Origin: Cenococcum geophilum 1.58
Lineage: Eukaryota > Ascomycota > Dothideomycetes > Gloniales > Gloniaceae
Assembly (NCBI GenBank): GCA_001692895.1
Contig: KV748179.1
Coordinates: 4,920,668-4,984,667, forward strand
Length of the DNA stretch: 64,000 nucleotides
Direction of reading: 5' to 3'
In this document: piece after piece, positions 38,411-48,342 of the stretch
How the letters are laid out: every line of letters starts with the position of its first letter
Numbering within the stretch: position 1 is the stretch's first letter
Position numbers and translations under genes: made by a program
The notes under the pieces: generated by a model
What the model saw: the letters and a program-made list of their open reading frames with translations, nothing else
Databases searched by the model: none
What the model was told of the DNA's origin: nothing

Positions 38411-38639
38411 CCAAACAATAACTACCTAAGGTTCTTTAGGGTAGCTATTATAGATTTATATAGGTTTTATATATATTAGCTAGCGTTTAAGAAAGTTATA
38501 TATGGTCACAGAATTGCTAATAACGCCTTTTTTTTTAATGAAAATAATTATAAGACCTAAAAATACCTAAGTAATAAAAATTATATATTCTAAAAGCCTA
38601 AGTTCTATTATATAATCGATTAACTTTGGGAAATAATAT

Positions 38640-38859
38640 AAAATATTGGTGTTAAGTTATTCTAATATCCGCAACCTCCGCAACGCGGATATTGTTGAAT
38701 TTACTAAGAACCTTTGCGGAACACGCTCAGACGTGATTCTGGTGGTTTCGCACAAACGTAGTTAGTCAGCTTGCGGACCGATTGAAAATCCGCACCAACA
38801 GAATCACGTCCGAGCCTGCTGAGGTAATGAGCATGCTGAGACAAGCCGTAAACGCCATC
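38640..38859. repeat. Inverted-repeat cluster with hAT-like TATCCGCAACC sequence
   Basis: Contains the hairpin AATATCCGC...GCGGATATT (38,667-38,694) and a second inverted pair, CTCAGACGTGATTCTGGTGG near 38,729 with CCAACAGAATCACGTCCGAG near 38,796. Runs of TATCCGCAACCTCCGCA resemble ends of fungal hAT elements; this is family recall, not proof. Marks the transition from AT-rich to genic DNA. Confidence 0.45.
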
Positions 38860-38962
38860 ATGTCAAGGGATAAATATCACCGGCCTTGTATATCTGAGTA
38901 CGGGCGCCGAATTTGGCCCTTGTCGATAACTTGAGGACCAGAATTGACGTTGCAAGGGATAA
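38860..38962 (-). mobile_element. MITE with TATCCCTT ends, copy 3 (truncated)
   Basis: The right end, GAATTGACGTTGCAAGGG then ATA, and the inner sequence GAGTACGGGCGCC...TCGATAAC match copy 2. The left inverted repeat is missing or degraded (TCAAGGGATAAAT at 38,870 is in the same, not opposite, orientation). Confidence 0.55.
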
Positions 38963-39051
38963 ATAACCTTTCTCGGTTGTATCCTGTGGTGACGAAAGGC
39001 AGAAGACTGGCATCTTGGTTTGCTTAGTGAAAATACGCTATATCTTTTTTG

Positions 39052-40000
39052 TTATAGTGTTGCCTTTCTATTTGTAGACCATCTATCCTCACTTTCGTTA
39101 TAAACTATTTTGCCCTCTTTCGCAAGCTTCTCCAATATTTGCAGTACTCCTTTTTCAGCCGGAGCATGCAGATTCTCTGGGTAATCCTTGTATATGATCT
39201 TCACAATATCCATGGATTTCCAGCATTTCGTATTCCGTGAATGCTCATTGTCCTCACGGCCTAGCACTGCCAATACTTGCTCCTCTCGTTCCTTTCGATG
39301 TTGTATGTACTCCAGGATTTTTCCCTTCCCATCTTCAATCACTGGACCGTGTCCTGGATACGCACGGCCTGAGACCTGGCTGGACATTCGATGAAGGCTT
39401 TGCATATACGTAGTAAGATCCTCAAACACAGTCGTCCCTTGACCAAGAACGTTATCACCTGTAAAAATGGCATTTTCCTCTTCTAATACCAAAGCCATAT
39501 GATCTGTTGTATGCCCAGGGCAATGGAATGCCCGCAGTGTTGCTCCTGTAGTCTCGAACTTTTGCCCATCGCTAATGTTAAGGACACCCTCGGTTGGTTC
39601 GTTTTTATAAATTTTAACCTTCGATGAAAGCTCCAGAAGATCCCTTACTCCGCCGACATGATCAGGATGCCAGTGTGTGAGTATAGCTTTATCGATTGTC
39701 GCTTTCTCCGAAGCAAGAACAGACTTCAAAGCCTGTATCCAAGCCGGCTTTCCCTCTCCTGTGTCGATCAAAAGCCGATGGGGACCTTGGCCAACTAAGT
39801 AGGTATTTGTGCCTTTCAGAATTAGCCAGTTGCGACCGTGAAAATGGGAGCCCTACCTTGGAGAGCGAACTATCACTGTTAGCAATCTTATCTGCTAGCC
39901 TTTTTAATTAACTTACCTTTCCCGGATTCCCTCCTAAAATTCGGATCACTTGACTACTCAACCTCTCAATTTCGGGCAAAGGAATTAAAGTAGCTGCCAT
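39052..40000 (-). CDS. LACTB2-like metallo-beta-lactamase-fold hydrolase
   Basis: Predicted 285-residue protein in three exons: 39,917-40,000, a 13-nt exon 39,857-39,869, and 39,052-39,812. The start MAATLIPLPEIERL was chosen over an in-frame upstream ATG at 40,105 because relatives begin this way. The metal site is clear: HWHPDH (residues about 79-84), CPGHTTDH, GDN and YPGHGP, followed by the C-terminal winged-helix-like region CWKSMDIVKIIYKDYP typical of LACTB2. Family members are endonucleases or hydrolases; related enzymes also act as release thioesterases beside fungal polyketide synthases, but no such gene is near. Introns are 47 and 44 nt, with GCTAAC and GGCTAATT branch sites. Divergent from the Efm5 gene with 158 bp between starts. 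A two-exon model starting exon 2 at 39,852 also keeps the frame but inserts residues and loses the conserved LQGTNTYLVG. Confidence 0.88.
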
Positions 40001-40158
40001 AGTGGAAAGGTGTTTGCGTTGCAGAAAGCAGTTGTGCAATGGCCATTCCGCCTTCATGATACCAAGACTCGCGGACTTTAGAAACTCGCTTATCGATAGC
40101 ACCAACTAATGCGCCCAACATTTGATACTGGTCTCAAATCCATAAACCGAACACCAAG

Positions 40159-41139
40159 ATGACTTCTTTAGAGGGCGAGGACGATGATACGCCGTGAGTA
40201 CCATCGAAAGAAGATAAAACTCAAGCTAAGCACTACAAAAGCCAACTATCTGCTGGAGCACTTGATGCCCTGAAAGAGTTTTATGGAGAGCAGGACACTC
40301 GCCAAAAGCAGTTCGAGGACTTAAAATCTCAGGCAGAGAACGATTTCGATGGAAAGAAAGTGCTTTCTATGGAAGCTTTCACGGAAGATTGGAATGCCAG
40401 TCAATTCTGGGTAAGTTTTATTGACAGCAGAAAAAATATTACTAACAACAGCGCAGTACAGTGATGAGACTGCCGCTAAACTTGCGGAACAGCTACTGGA
40501 TGGTGCCACCGATGAGACTTGTATTGCGGTTGTGTCCGCTCCGAGTTCCTTCATCCAGCTGAAGAACTTAGTAGTAAGTGCATTCTTGGAGCCCCTTAAA
40601 TCTTCCTATAAGAGTTTCAAATCTTCAAGATTTTTGATCGTCTGCTAACTTGCCCATTAGACATCTGGAAAATGTGACTGTCGACCCCAAATAACCCTAC
40701 TTGAGTACGATGAACGATTCTCTGTTTTCAGGGAATTTATTTCCTATGATTTTGAGCATCCCATAAAGTTACCTAGTGAGCAAACTTGTATGCTCGTTTA
40801 TATTGTACCCGCTCATACTGTTTTAGGTGAACTGAAGGGTAAATTTGATCGAATCATTTGTGATCCTCCTTTTCTAAGTCAAGATTGTCAGACCAAAGGT
40901 GAGTGTTTCCTCGTGCTACCAAAAGCTCCTGAAACAAAAGCCATATACTAACCCTGCCGATAGCCGCTCTTACCGTGCGTTGGCTAGCGAAATCCTGGAT
41001 ACACTTGGATCCTTCTGACAAGTCGGACTCCTTGCGGCTAATTGTATGCACTGGTGAACGAATGGAAACATTGATTCGGAAGCTATACTCTAAAACCGGA
41101 ATCCACACAACGTCGTTCGAACCAAAACATGACCCTTAG
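40159..41139 (+). CDS. EFM5: Efm5/EEF1AKMT1-type eEF1A lysine methyltransferase, C-terminus cut by a new stop
   Basis: Exons 40,159-40,193, 40,242-40,410, 40,457-40,573, 40,661-40,775, 40,827-40,898 and 40,964-41,139 join in frame to 227 residues. Recognised by LSAGALDALKEFYGEQD near the N-terminus, the zinc-like CDC segment SGKCDCRP, the methyltransferase motif IICDPPFLS (D/N-PP-F/Y) and RLIVCTGERM. The family methylates a lysine of elongation factor 1A using S-adenosylmethionine in the cytoplasm. A 45-bp partial tandem duplication (41,099-41,176) brings an in-frame TAG at 41,137-41,139. Past it, the same frame continues with the expected C-terminus AKGLSNEFRCYSNFE...AWNW to TGA at 41,251-41,253. 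The truncated product lacks about 23 conserved residues and may be inactive. Introns have CTAAC-type branch sites. Confidence 0.85.
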
Positions 41140-41176
41140 GATCGAATCCACACAACGTCGTTCGAACCAAAACATG
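41099..41176 (+). repeat. 45-bp partial tandem duplication in the Efm5 gene
   Basis: GAATCCACACAACGTCGTTC plus 13 further bases occurs at 41,099-41,131 and again at 41,144-41,176, a shift of 45 bp, with ACCCTTAGGATC between. The length is a multiple of three but the spacer supplies TAG in frame. Confidence 0.95.
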
Positions 41177-41495
41177 CTAAAGGGCTGAGCAACGAATTCA
41201 GATGTTATTCGAATTTTGAATGTTCTGCTTGGAATTGGGTGCCCACACTATGATAGCATCCGTTATATTTTTGACTACATATTTCTTAATCTTGCAAATT
41301 CCCTTCCAGCACAGATTGAAATGGCCAGGTGTGTACCTTTATCTATGCGCCGTTGCTCCACTTCTCAATTTCAATACAGTGATCGTCATTTATGACTGAA
41401 AATTACCGGTGCAAGCACCCCTGGCAATGCCAACACCCCACCTTCGGAACTCCACCAAGCTTCGAGTTACAGTACTTCAACAAGATTCCCTCAAA

Positions 41496-42099
41496 ATGGC
41501 AGCTTGCATATTTTGCAAAATAATCAAAGGTAAAAGTCTTTTTCCCTCAGCGCTTTTAGGTTTTATTAATGATCAATGGCTAGGCGAAATCTCTTCCATG
41601 AAACTCTTCGAGAGTGAAAGGACTTTTGCCTTCCTCGACATCCAACCCTTAAGCAAAGGTCATTCTGTATGATAAACCATTCAATTCAATGCCCTATCGC
41701 TGGAAGGGTCTAGGATTAACTCTAACTTTGTTACTTAATAGCTCATTATCCCTAAACATCATGGCGCGAAACTCCACGACATTCCCGATGACCAACTCCA
41801 TGAGATTCTACCCGTCGCAAAGAAGATAGCTTTGGCGGTGGGATGCGACGACTACAACATTCTACAAAACAACGGAAGAACTGCACATCAAGTGGTGGAT
41901 CATGTCTGTCTCTCTTCATACTCTGCAACGCAGAATTTGACCCGGAGAACCCCGATGCTGACAGCGGTTACGTTAGGTTCACTTCCACATGATACCGAAA
42001 CCGAACGAGAAGGAAGGCCTTGGAATCCACTGGCCTGCGGAAGCAGTGGATATGAATCAACTAAGCAAGCTGCTGGAGGAGATCAAGGCCAAGATGTGA
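41496..42099 (+). CDS. HNT1: HIT-family nucleotide hydrolase (HNT1/HINT type)
   Basis: Exons 41,496-41,529, 41,584-41,666, 41,742-41,903 and 41,977-42,099 give 133 residues, the usual length for this family. It starts MAACIFCKIIKG, with the CxxC-like CIFC of fungal HINT proteins, followed by FAFLDIQPLSKGHSLIIPKHH. The histidine triad HVHFH is residues 93-97, split by the last intron, and is followed by MIPKPN and GIHWP. Family members cleave adenosine 5'-monophosphoramidates. The third intron starts GTCTGT, a weak donor, but joins exactly at the triad. The gene follows Efm5 on the same strand (242 bp after its natural stop) and has its own promoter space. Confidence 0.93.
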
Positions 42100-42168
42100 G
42101 GCGCGGGATTTGCGGGAATTATTTGCGAGGCGGTTTTAGAGATCAATCAAGATTACCTGAATGGATCA

Positions 42169-42597
42169 GGGCCTGTTTGGTTCCACTGGAGGTATCAGTT
42201 TCTAAATTGAGGTGGTCGTAGCTTTTGGCGCGTTTTAGTGTAAAATCTTCTGCCGCGTCTAATTGATCAAAGGCCTCAAAACCACCACGTCAACGTCTTG
42301 GCAGAAAGTGGCAGTAGAGGCTCTAGATGGGCGCGCTCACTAGCGTCACGAAATGGAGGCTCCAGTTCATTCAAATTGTGGTCTCCCCCTATATTTTTCA
42401 AACTGACGTTTTTCAGCCGCACCAACAGCCTATTTAGGCAATCGCAGGGGTGTAGGCGCGCCTGCCGAGATGAAGCTCAGCTGGAGCGATCAGAGCAAGA
42501 AATGAAGCTAGAGGAACCAAACGGGAGCGTCAATTCGATATCAGCCCGTTGAGATGACGCCTCCATCTCGCCTCCAACCGACGAACCAAACAGGCCC
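42169..42597. mobile_element. PIF/Harbinger-like MITE (429 bp)
   Basis: Terminal inverted repeats GGGCCTGTTTGGTTC (42,169) and GAACCAAACAGGCCC (ending 42,597), flanked by the 3-bp TSD TCA (42,166-42,168 and 42,598-42,600). A 3-bp TNA duplication and GGG/GGC ends suit PIF/Harbinger. No transposase. It sits just 70 bp past the HNT1 stop. Not RIP-mutated. Confidence 0.85.
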
Positions 42598-42600
42598 TCA

Positions 42601-43112
42601 GCTTTCGAAAGAATCAAGCGGTTAGCCAGAGCATTATCAGAGACACATCCTTACAGCCTTCGTGAGCCTACACGTTGACAATAACACGCGACGCAAGAAA
42701 AGCGACCATAATTGCGGAAGTAATTTCATAATCACTGTAGAAATTGACAATTGTCGGACCGACGAACGAAAGAAGTCTTTTCTACGGAGAATTGCTATTA
42801 ATATGCGATTCCAGTTTGCACATTGGGTTTTGTGAATGTCTTCTGAAGGCACAGAGGTTTGTCTGAAGGAATTTCTGTGTGGCAATGATGACATGAATCC
42901 CTCTTCACATTGCCATTTCCTGAAGCAAACCTGATGCCTAACCAAGAACAGTTCAATACTTGCAAACACAGCCAACAAGAGTACCACCCAAGTTTCCATC
43001 GCTGAACAAATAAGTTTCAACGGCACATGCTTCCGCGATGCAGCCCCCCATTCTCGCTCTCCATCTCCATTCCCTGACCCACATCACCACCAGCCTTTCT
43101 CATCATCACTCA
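42601..43112. other. Intergenic region without a supported gene
   Basis: A 129-codon minus-strand open frame (42,637-43,026) has a hydrophobic start (WVVLLLAVFASIELFLV) but no recognisable family, no clear splice signals and unconvincing composition; not called as a gene. Confidence 0.4.
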
Positions 43113-43560
43113 CTACCACAACTTCACCCTTTCACCCCGCTGGTACATTTCCCAATGTTGCGTCCAGGCCGCCAAAACCAGCGTTGAAAGCTCAGCAAAG
43201 CGTTCCTCGACCTCCTTCCATGACTGGACCATCTCATTTCGCAACTGCTTCTCGAGCAACCATCCACGCGATAACACCCCCACCGTCTCGCCTGCGCTCG
43301 TCCCCCCATACCGGAACTCGCTGATGCACTGCGCCTCAACTACTTTGCATTTCTCTTCTGAATTTCTTCTTTGCGGTGTGGCGGCCTAGCATGCGCTGGG
43401 TGGCTTCGTTAACGCGGATGAGTGCGCTTTGTAGGGCTGCGAGTGGGAGGGTGGGGACGTCCTCCGGTGCTAGTGCGTTGCTGGTAGTTGCTTCGGGGTT
43501 GTGTGGGTGCGTTGTTGCTGTGGGGCTGGTATTGTGGGAAAGATTTAGTAGCGTTGACTC
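43113..43560 (-). pseudogene. Frameshifted relic of an unrecognised protein gene
   Basis: Two minus-strand frames look like one protein broken by a frameshift near 43,340. The upstream frame reads LPLAALQSALIRVNEATQRM, then LGRHTAKKKFRREMQ; the downstream frame VVEAQCISEFRYGG, then SRGWLLEKQLRNEMVQSWK and AAWTQHWEMYQRGERV. Both are alpha-helical, charged and non-repetitive, unlike random open frames. Further upstream, to about 43,790, LLQEIRFFIAYTNPDPDFSI may be more of the same gene after a stop. I do not recognise the family. An unseen very short intron is an alternative to a frameshift. Confidence 0.4.
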
Positions 43561-44164
43561 TTTCTGCGGTATGTTGGGAGTAATTGCTTATTTATGGCTT
43601 CGAGAGTTTATGGAGACAGCGATTTTGACGGAGAGGCGCCTTTTTAGGTAAGATAGAGAAGTCGGGGTCGGGATTGGTGTAGGCAATGAAGAACCGGATT
43701 TCCTGGAGTAGTTGCAGATCTTAAGAGTCCAGTCTGTTTTCGCCGTCTTTGTATATCTGTCTATTCCGGAACTTTCTATCCTCTGAGTGCATACTATCTT
43801 AGACATAGTCATCTGTCTATCCGGCACATCTCAGTCCAGAAGATAAAAGGACTACAGAAAGGGGTTCCTCATTTGCATGACACATATTGGTGAGTGAGAC
43901 AAGCGGGTAGCTGCAGCTTGACAGGGCGATCCGAGAAATCGGGCTCAAGCCGGGATGACGAAGAGGAATAAAAGGGCCCATACTGAGCCAGTGCTAGCTT
44001 TCATAAGGCAATAGTCGAACAATGGGAAATTTAGCAGACATCAATGCATTTGGGTGTGGTTGGAAGTGAGACTGTATCAGGTCTAAGAAAGAAAAACTGA
44101 CATGGAGCTCTTAATGATGCCGCCTGTGCCAACTGGTCTAGCTGCTTCAATAACCTATCCCACA

Positions 44165-44620
44165 CTACGTCGAAGAAGCGACAGTTACCTCAAGATACGT
44201 TCCAATGACTAGAGAAAGTAAGATGTACCGAAGGCCAAAAGCGAATGTCAACGGACGTAAGTGACTAGCTCTCTTCCCCACGTTCTCAACCACATCTAGC
44301 AATCTGGCCGCCTTCATCTCATAATGATGAGGCCTCTGATTTCTAAGCTCCTGTGTCTCACAAGCGGTCTCCGTAATCTTCTACGCCTTCTCTTGCACTG
44401 TCTGAGCGTTCTCCGTGATCGCGTGCATCATGTCATCAATCCTATCAAGAGCTCCTCCTAATCGAACTACTCATGTAGCCGTTTCTTGCCTCCACCTGAC
44501 AGCTAGAGCACCATATCGATCGTATACACGCATGGGCTCTGAAATGAGTGAGCTCTTCGACGCATTCGATGATGTTATTGAACCGCTGCGTGACAAACTC
44601 GTGATGGTCTAAACCTGATG
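44165..44620 (-). pseudogene. Relic of a gene with coiled-coil and membrane-like segment
   Basis: One minus-strand frame reads EPMRVYDRYGALAVRWRQET, stop, then RLGGALDRIDDMMHAITENA, QTVQEKA, stop, KITETACETQELRNQRPHHY, and EMKAARLLDVVENVG ending in a hydrophobic stretch LTFAFGLRYILLSLVIGTYL before a final TAG. Two internal stops (TGA, TAG) and continuous protein-like composition on either side suggest a decayed gene. No family recognised. Confidence 0.38.
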
Positions 44621-45687
44621 AAAGGGGTTGTTTGTGAATGCAGAAAGCAATGATGGCGGCGACATTGACGAACAACTGTCGCTGCAGGAGCAAACATCGA
44701 GGGTAAGGGCTTGTCGCTAGAGTAATAGAATCAGCAACGTTAAGCTATCGAAGGTTAAGCAGCTTGAAGGTCTATGAGAGCGGGTGCAATGCGGGATATA
44801 GTGATGGCTATGGGCTTGCTGACTTATCGAGTAGATCGGAGGGACTAACATGTGTATCTGGCAGCTTTGAAGCACTTGATCGTAGAATACTAACCACAAA
44901 ACGACAAGTCAGTTTCCTTTAAACTTAAAACCGGAGTTTTAGAGCCGCCAAGAACGAGAGGATTAGAACACTTTTTTTCATACCCTAACATTGTATTCTC
45001 TACGCCTGTGATTACGTCATATGGAGCTGAGAGTGGTTTATTCAACCCTGGGATCTCTAGATTTACCGTCTCCGTGACCATAGCCTTTCCGGTAGCTGTC
45101 GGAGACATTCGATACGACCAGAGCGAACATAGTATCTATGTTAGGGAGTAGAATCAATCATGAACCGAAGATGACTTCGACGGGCTAAACTGGAGTTGAA
45201 TGTTTTACAGTAAAGACGTTCCGAGAAGCCTTGATGGGCGAAGAACAGAGCATTCAAAGTGGACGAAGGTTTTAGCAGTGACCTGAAGTACTCCTAGCGT
45301 TTATTCAAGGTGAGAAAGGAATCGATTCTTATATAAGAAACCATCACAGGCGGTCAGAACGGGGGAAGCAGCGACTGTTGATAAAGCCACCTCGGACCCT
45401 ATGTTGCAAATACACTCAGGCAGATAAGACGCAAGAAGTACAATGAACAGGATAAGGATATCATCTCACGGAGCCGACCAGGAAGATAACGTGCCCTAAG
45501 GAACTGGTATGCGATGTTCGACCAGTACCACTGCCGTTCTCCCGAAATGAAATATTCCCTAGCTACCAAAGACGCGAGGAAGGAGAAAGGCCCCTCGTAC
45601 TTTTAATGAGGACCGTATGACTCGGCTAGCATTTGCACACTCAATGACTCCACTACGCCATTCTTATCAGACAGAAAAAATACTACA
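44621..45687. other. Intergenic region without a supported gene
   Basis: A 72-codon minus-strand frame at 44,890-45,108 (LEIPGLNKPLSAPYDVITGV) is protein-like but isolated, with no splice partners or family that I recognise. The right part is the 3' side of the Bsd2 gene. Confidence 0.4.
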
Positions 45688-46894
45688 CTATACACTGGAT
45701 TCTGGCCTTTCGCCTTCGGCCACAACAGGAACACCAAGGCCGCGATCCGGGCTTTGCAAGACTAATTGTTCGTGTCTCCGTGCCCTTACGAAATCGCTGA
45801 TTGACTTAATCAGAATGAACCACCCGACAAGCATCAGAATGTAGGCAAGCCAATCACTTGTTGTGATACCACCAGAGCTTGATTGCGAAGTTGGAGATCC
45901 TTCCGGAGCGACATCATTTGGGTTGAAGTCGTGTGAGTTTGGGTCCGGTGGTGCGTTGTTAAACTGGCCGCTGGTATCCGATATATCGGGCGGGCTGGCC
46001 CCTTTCATAGAAAATCCATACTGGACGAGAGTTATGCCGAGACCAGCTCGAGAGCCATTCTTAGCGGCGTGGGTGGTGTGGAGAAGATAGGTAAGAAGGA
46101 AACCGACGAGTTGGAAGGACATGGAAATCATAGCATTCCATACGAAACTGAAAAGGGAGCCGACCGGAAGACCTTCGACGAAGACCTCATCACCGACCAT
46201 ACCAGGGGCAAGGATGGTGGTTTCCCAGTACGGAGGCGTTGCATCTGCGGCGGCTTGTTCGTATGTCTACGAAGCAGAAGGTCAGCAACATACTCTATAA
46301 ATCTGTCTAGCGTGGGTCCGAATGGACAAGGGGAATGGCATACCGGAGGCTTCTCTTCCAAATCATCACCCCGTGACGGTTTGGCGCTCAGATTCGCAAA
46401 TACTCCGTCGTTCTGGCCGCCACCATATACCCTTCCTTGCCCTGAGGCTGGTTGTGGAGTGAAGGCCGGTAATTGCGTGACCCTCCTCTCGAGACCTCGT
46501 GGCCTAACTTCGTCGCTTTGTCTGTCCGTTTGATCGTCATTGTGTGAATCACTCGGGTTTCCGCGCATTAGCCGCTGCCGATCATCCATGCCGTCTCCAT
46601 GCTCATCATCAGAGTCCTCATCATCAGAGGGAGAGTCGAATGTATCTGCGAGTGTGCGTTCGGCGTCTGTGGCGAGAGGGTCGTCGGAGAGGAGGCGCCG
46701 GGATGTTGGGGAAGAAGCGCGAGATCGGAAAGAAGGCGGAGGAGAGTTAGGAATTGAGTTTTGAGGATGAGGACTTATAGGAGATTCATCTTCATCGTGT
46801 TCCGCTACCTGTGAACCTAGTATGTTAGTGGTGATCAAGGGATGAAGTGTGAGGGGCTGAGGCGACGTACCCGCTCGTAGCGTTGAGGGCTCAT
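45688..46894 (-). CDS. BSD2: Bsd2/Ndfip-type Rsp5 adaptor membrane protein
   Basis: Exons 46,871-46,894, 46,344-46,808 and 45,688-46,266 give 355 residues. Ser/Pro/Asp-rich cytosolic N-terminus with an acidic DSPSDDEDSDDEHGD run; then the PY motif PPTY at about residues 162-165, formed exactly across the second intron; then YWETTILAPG, the signature before the first membrane span. Three hydrophobic segments follow (about 201-228, 235-250 and 303-322), as in Ndfip/Bsd2. The family recruits the HECT ubiquitin ligase Rsp5 to membrane cargo such as metal transporters in Golgi and endosomes. The first exon is only eight codons (MSPQRYER); the join R-VAEHDEDE keeps the frame. Divergent from Cbp6 with 244 bp between starts. 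Confidence 0.92.
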
Positions 46895-47138
46895 GGCGAG
46901 TGTCTCAGTAGAAAGCTATCAAGTAAAACCGCACAGACAAAGAGAGGATGAAGAAAAGGTGAAGGAAGGACAGTAAGGAGATGGCGAGGTAAGTGTCAGG
47001 CAGTGGAAGCGGCTCGAAGCAGGCGATCACCCGGTCGGGGTTTCGGTCATCAGAGCCAGCACAGCCACGACGCTCAGGAATCTTATCCGCATCATTTTCG
47101 ACGGACGAATTCTCTCCTCCGCGCCCACGAAGTCACCA
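46895..47138. promoter_or_regulatory. Divergent promoter between BSD2 and CBP6
   Basis: 244 bp between two opposed start codons. It must carry both 5' ends. I see no clear TATA box or other named element. Confidence 0.5.
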
Positions 47139-47691
47139 TGTCTAGTCCAGTACGTTATCAATTACAATTCAACCTGGCATCTATCGCAGCCGGTGGCTGC
47201 ATCAATTGACCTGTTAGGCTAACCACCTAACTACAGAGAATCGCAAAGCATTACGCCCGTATAATCTCCCTCTGGCCAAAAGATATCCTCCGGCCGACGG
47301 TGGCCTTTCAAAACACTCTCCAATATCGTGCATCCCAATTTTTTCCCGCCAAAACCTCTCCCGTAGAGCCCGAATCCGAACCTAAAGCCGCCGCCAAACC
47401 AGTGTCATCATCCGCGGCATCATTAGACCCCAAGATCGAACTCTTGAACATAAACGCACTCTATTCCCTCCTTGAAAACAGATATAGCAAGCGGGTATGC
47501 AATAGCTGTGCTTACACAGTATTCATCGTTACTGATCTTTGTGGCAGTATCCTACATCTCCCGCTCTCCTCCACCCAACCTCCAATCCCACATACTACGA
47601 GGACCTAATGGTTGAGTTAGAACAGGCGCCCGGACGCTCCTGGTTTTCTAGAGCCATCAAGAGGTGGAAGGGCTTGATTAGGTTTTCGTAA
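47139..47691 (+). CDS. CBP6: Cbp6/UQCC2-like mitochondrial complex III assembly factor
   Basis: Exons 47,139-47,150, 47,237-47,494 and 47,548-47,691 give 137 residues. The first exon is four codons (MSSP), joining to RIAKHYARIISLWPKDILRP, matching the Cbp6 pattern KHY..x..WP.D.LRP..xFQ. The C-terminal half has INALYSLLENRYSKRYP, NPTYYEDLMVELEQAPGRSW and RWKGLIRF, also characteristic. In yeast Cbp6 binds mitochondrial ribosomes with Cbp3 and supports cytochrome b synthesis and assembly. Branch sites CCTAAC and TTACTGAT precede the acceptors. Confidence 0.82.
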
Positions 47692-48342
47692 ATTATGAGG
47701 TCAAGGGTTTGGCAGGGCAATTGTAAAACATTGTATGAGTATGGTATATGGAACCAGGAAAAAAGCCAGGGTGGGTGTTCGTTGCTTTTACATGTCTAAT
47801 TACTGAGATATATCCACAGGATAACTTCTATAAAGGGCCTGGGATTGAGTCTATTAGGTGCGTGTAGATGTGCATGTAAGAAACCTCAAGTTACTTTAGC
47901 ATGTCTGGCGCACGACGTGTACAATACGAAGATAGGGCACTATTGCTACACAGGTGGATACTAATCACTACACTGTGTGCTACCGAAAAGCGCTTCGGAT
48001 CCCCAAATCCTAACTCAATCGCCAAAGGAACATCCTAGCCTTGCTTGAGTTCTAATCCATCCGTCCAATCAAGAGAGAAGAAACTGTACGACCACATTAC
48101 TCCATAGACTCGTTCCGTGCTCCAACTAGCATACATCTGTCATTCTACAAAACAAAGAACGCCTCGAGTACTCCACATGATGACAAAAGAAAGTGAACAC
48201 CAAAAGCCAGAACCGAGAGCCCATGAAAAGCATCATTCAATCTCATCAGCCTCAGAACTTTCGCTATCCTTTTCTTGGCTCCCTTTGGAAAGCAAGTGCC
48301 CGCCGTATTGTTCATGGAGGTGTCACTTCCGCCCTTTTGGTA
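47692..48342. other. Convergent 3' intergenic region
   Basis: 650 bp between the stops of CBP6 and the unknown gene on the other strand. No gene, repeat or RNA recognised; short open frames are overlaps with neighbouring antisense sequence. Confidence 0.5.

Noticed and set aside
38184..38479. Arg/Ala/Ser-rich repetitive open frames
   Set aside because: Produced by the tandem and palindromic GCTTCGTGCAGAG units; repeats without stops give open frames in several registers.
39052..39852. Polyketide cluster thioesterase
   Set aside because: The fold is shared with release thioesterases of fungal polyketide clusters, but neighbours are housekeeping genes and the C-terminus is that of LACTB2.
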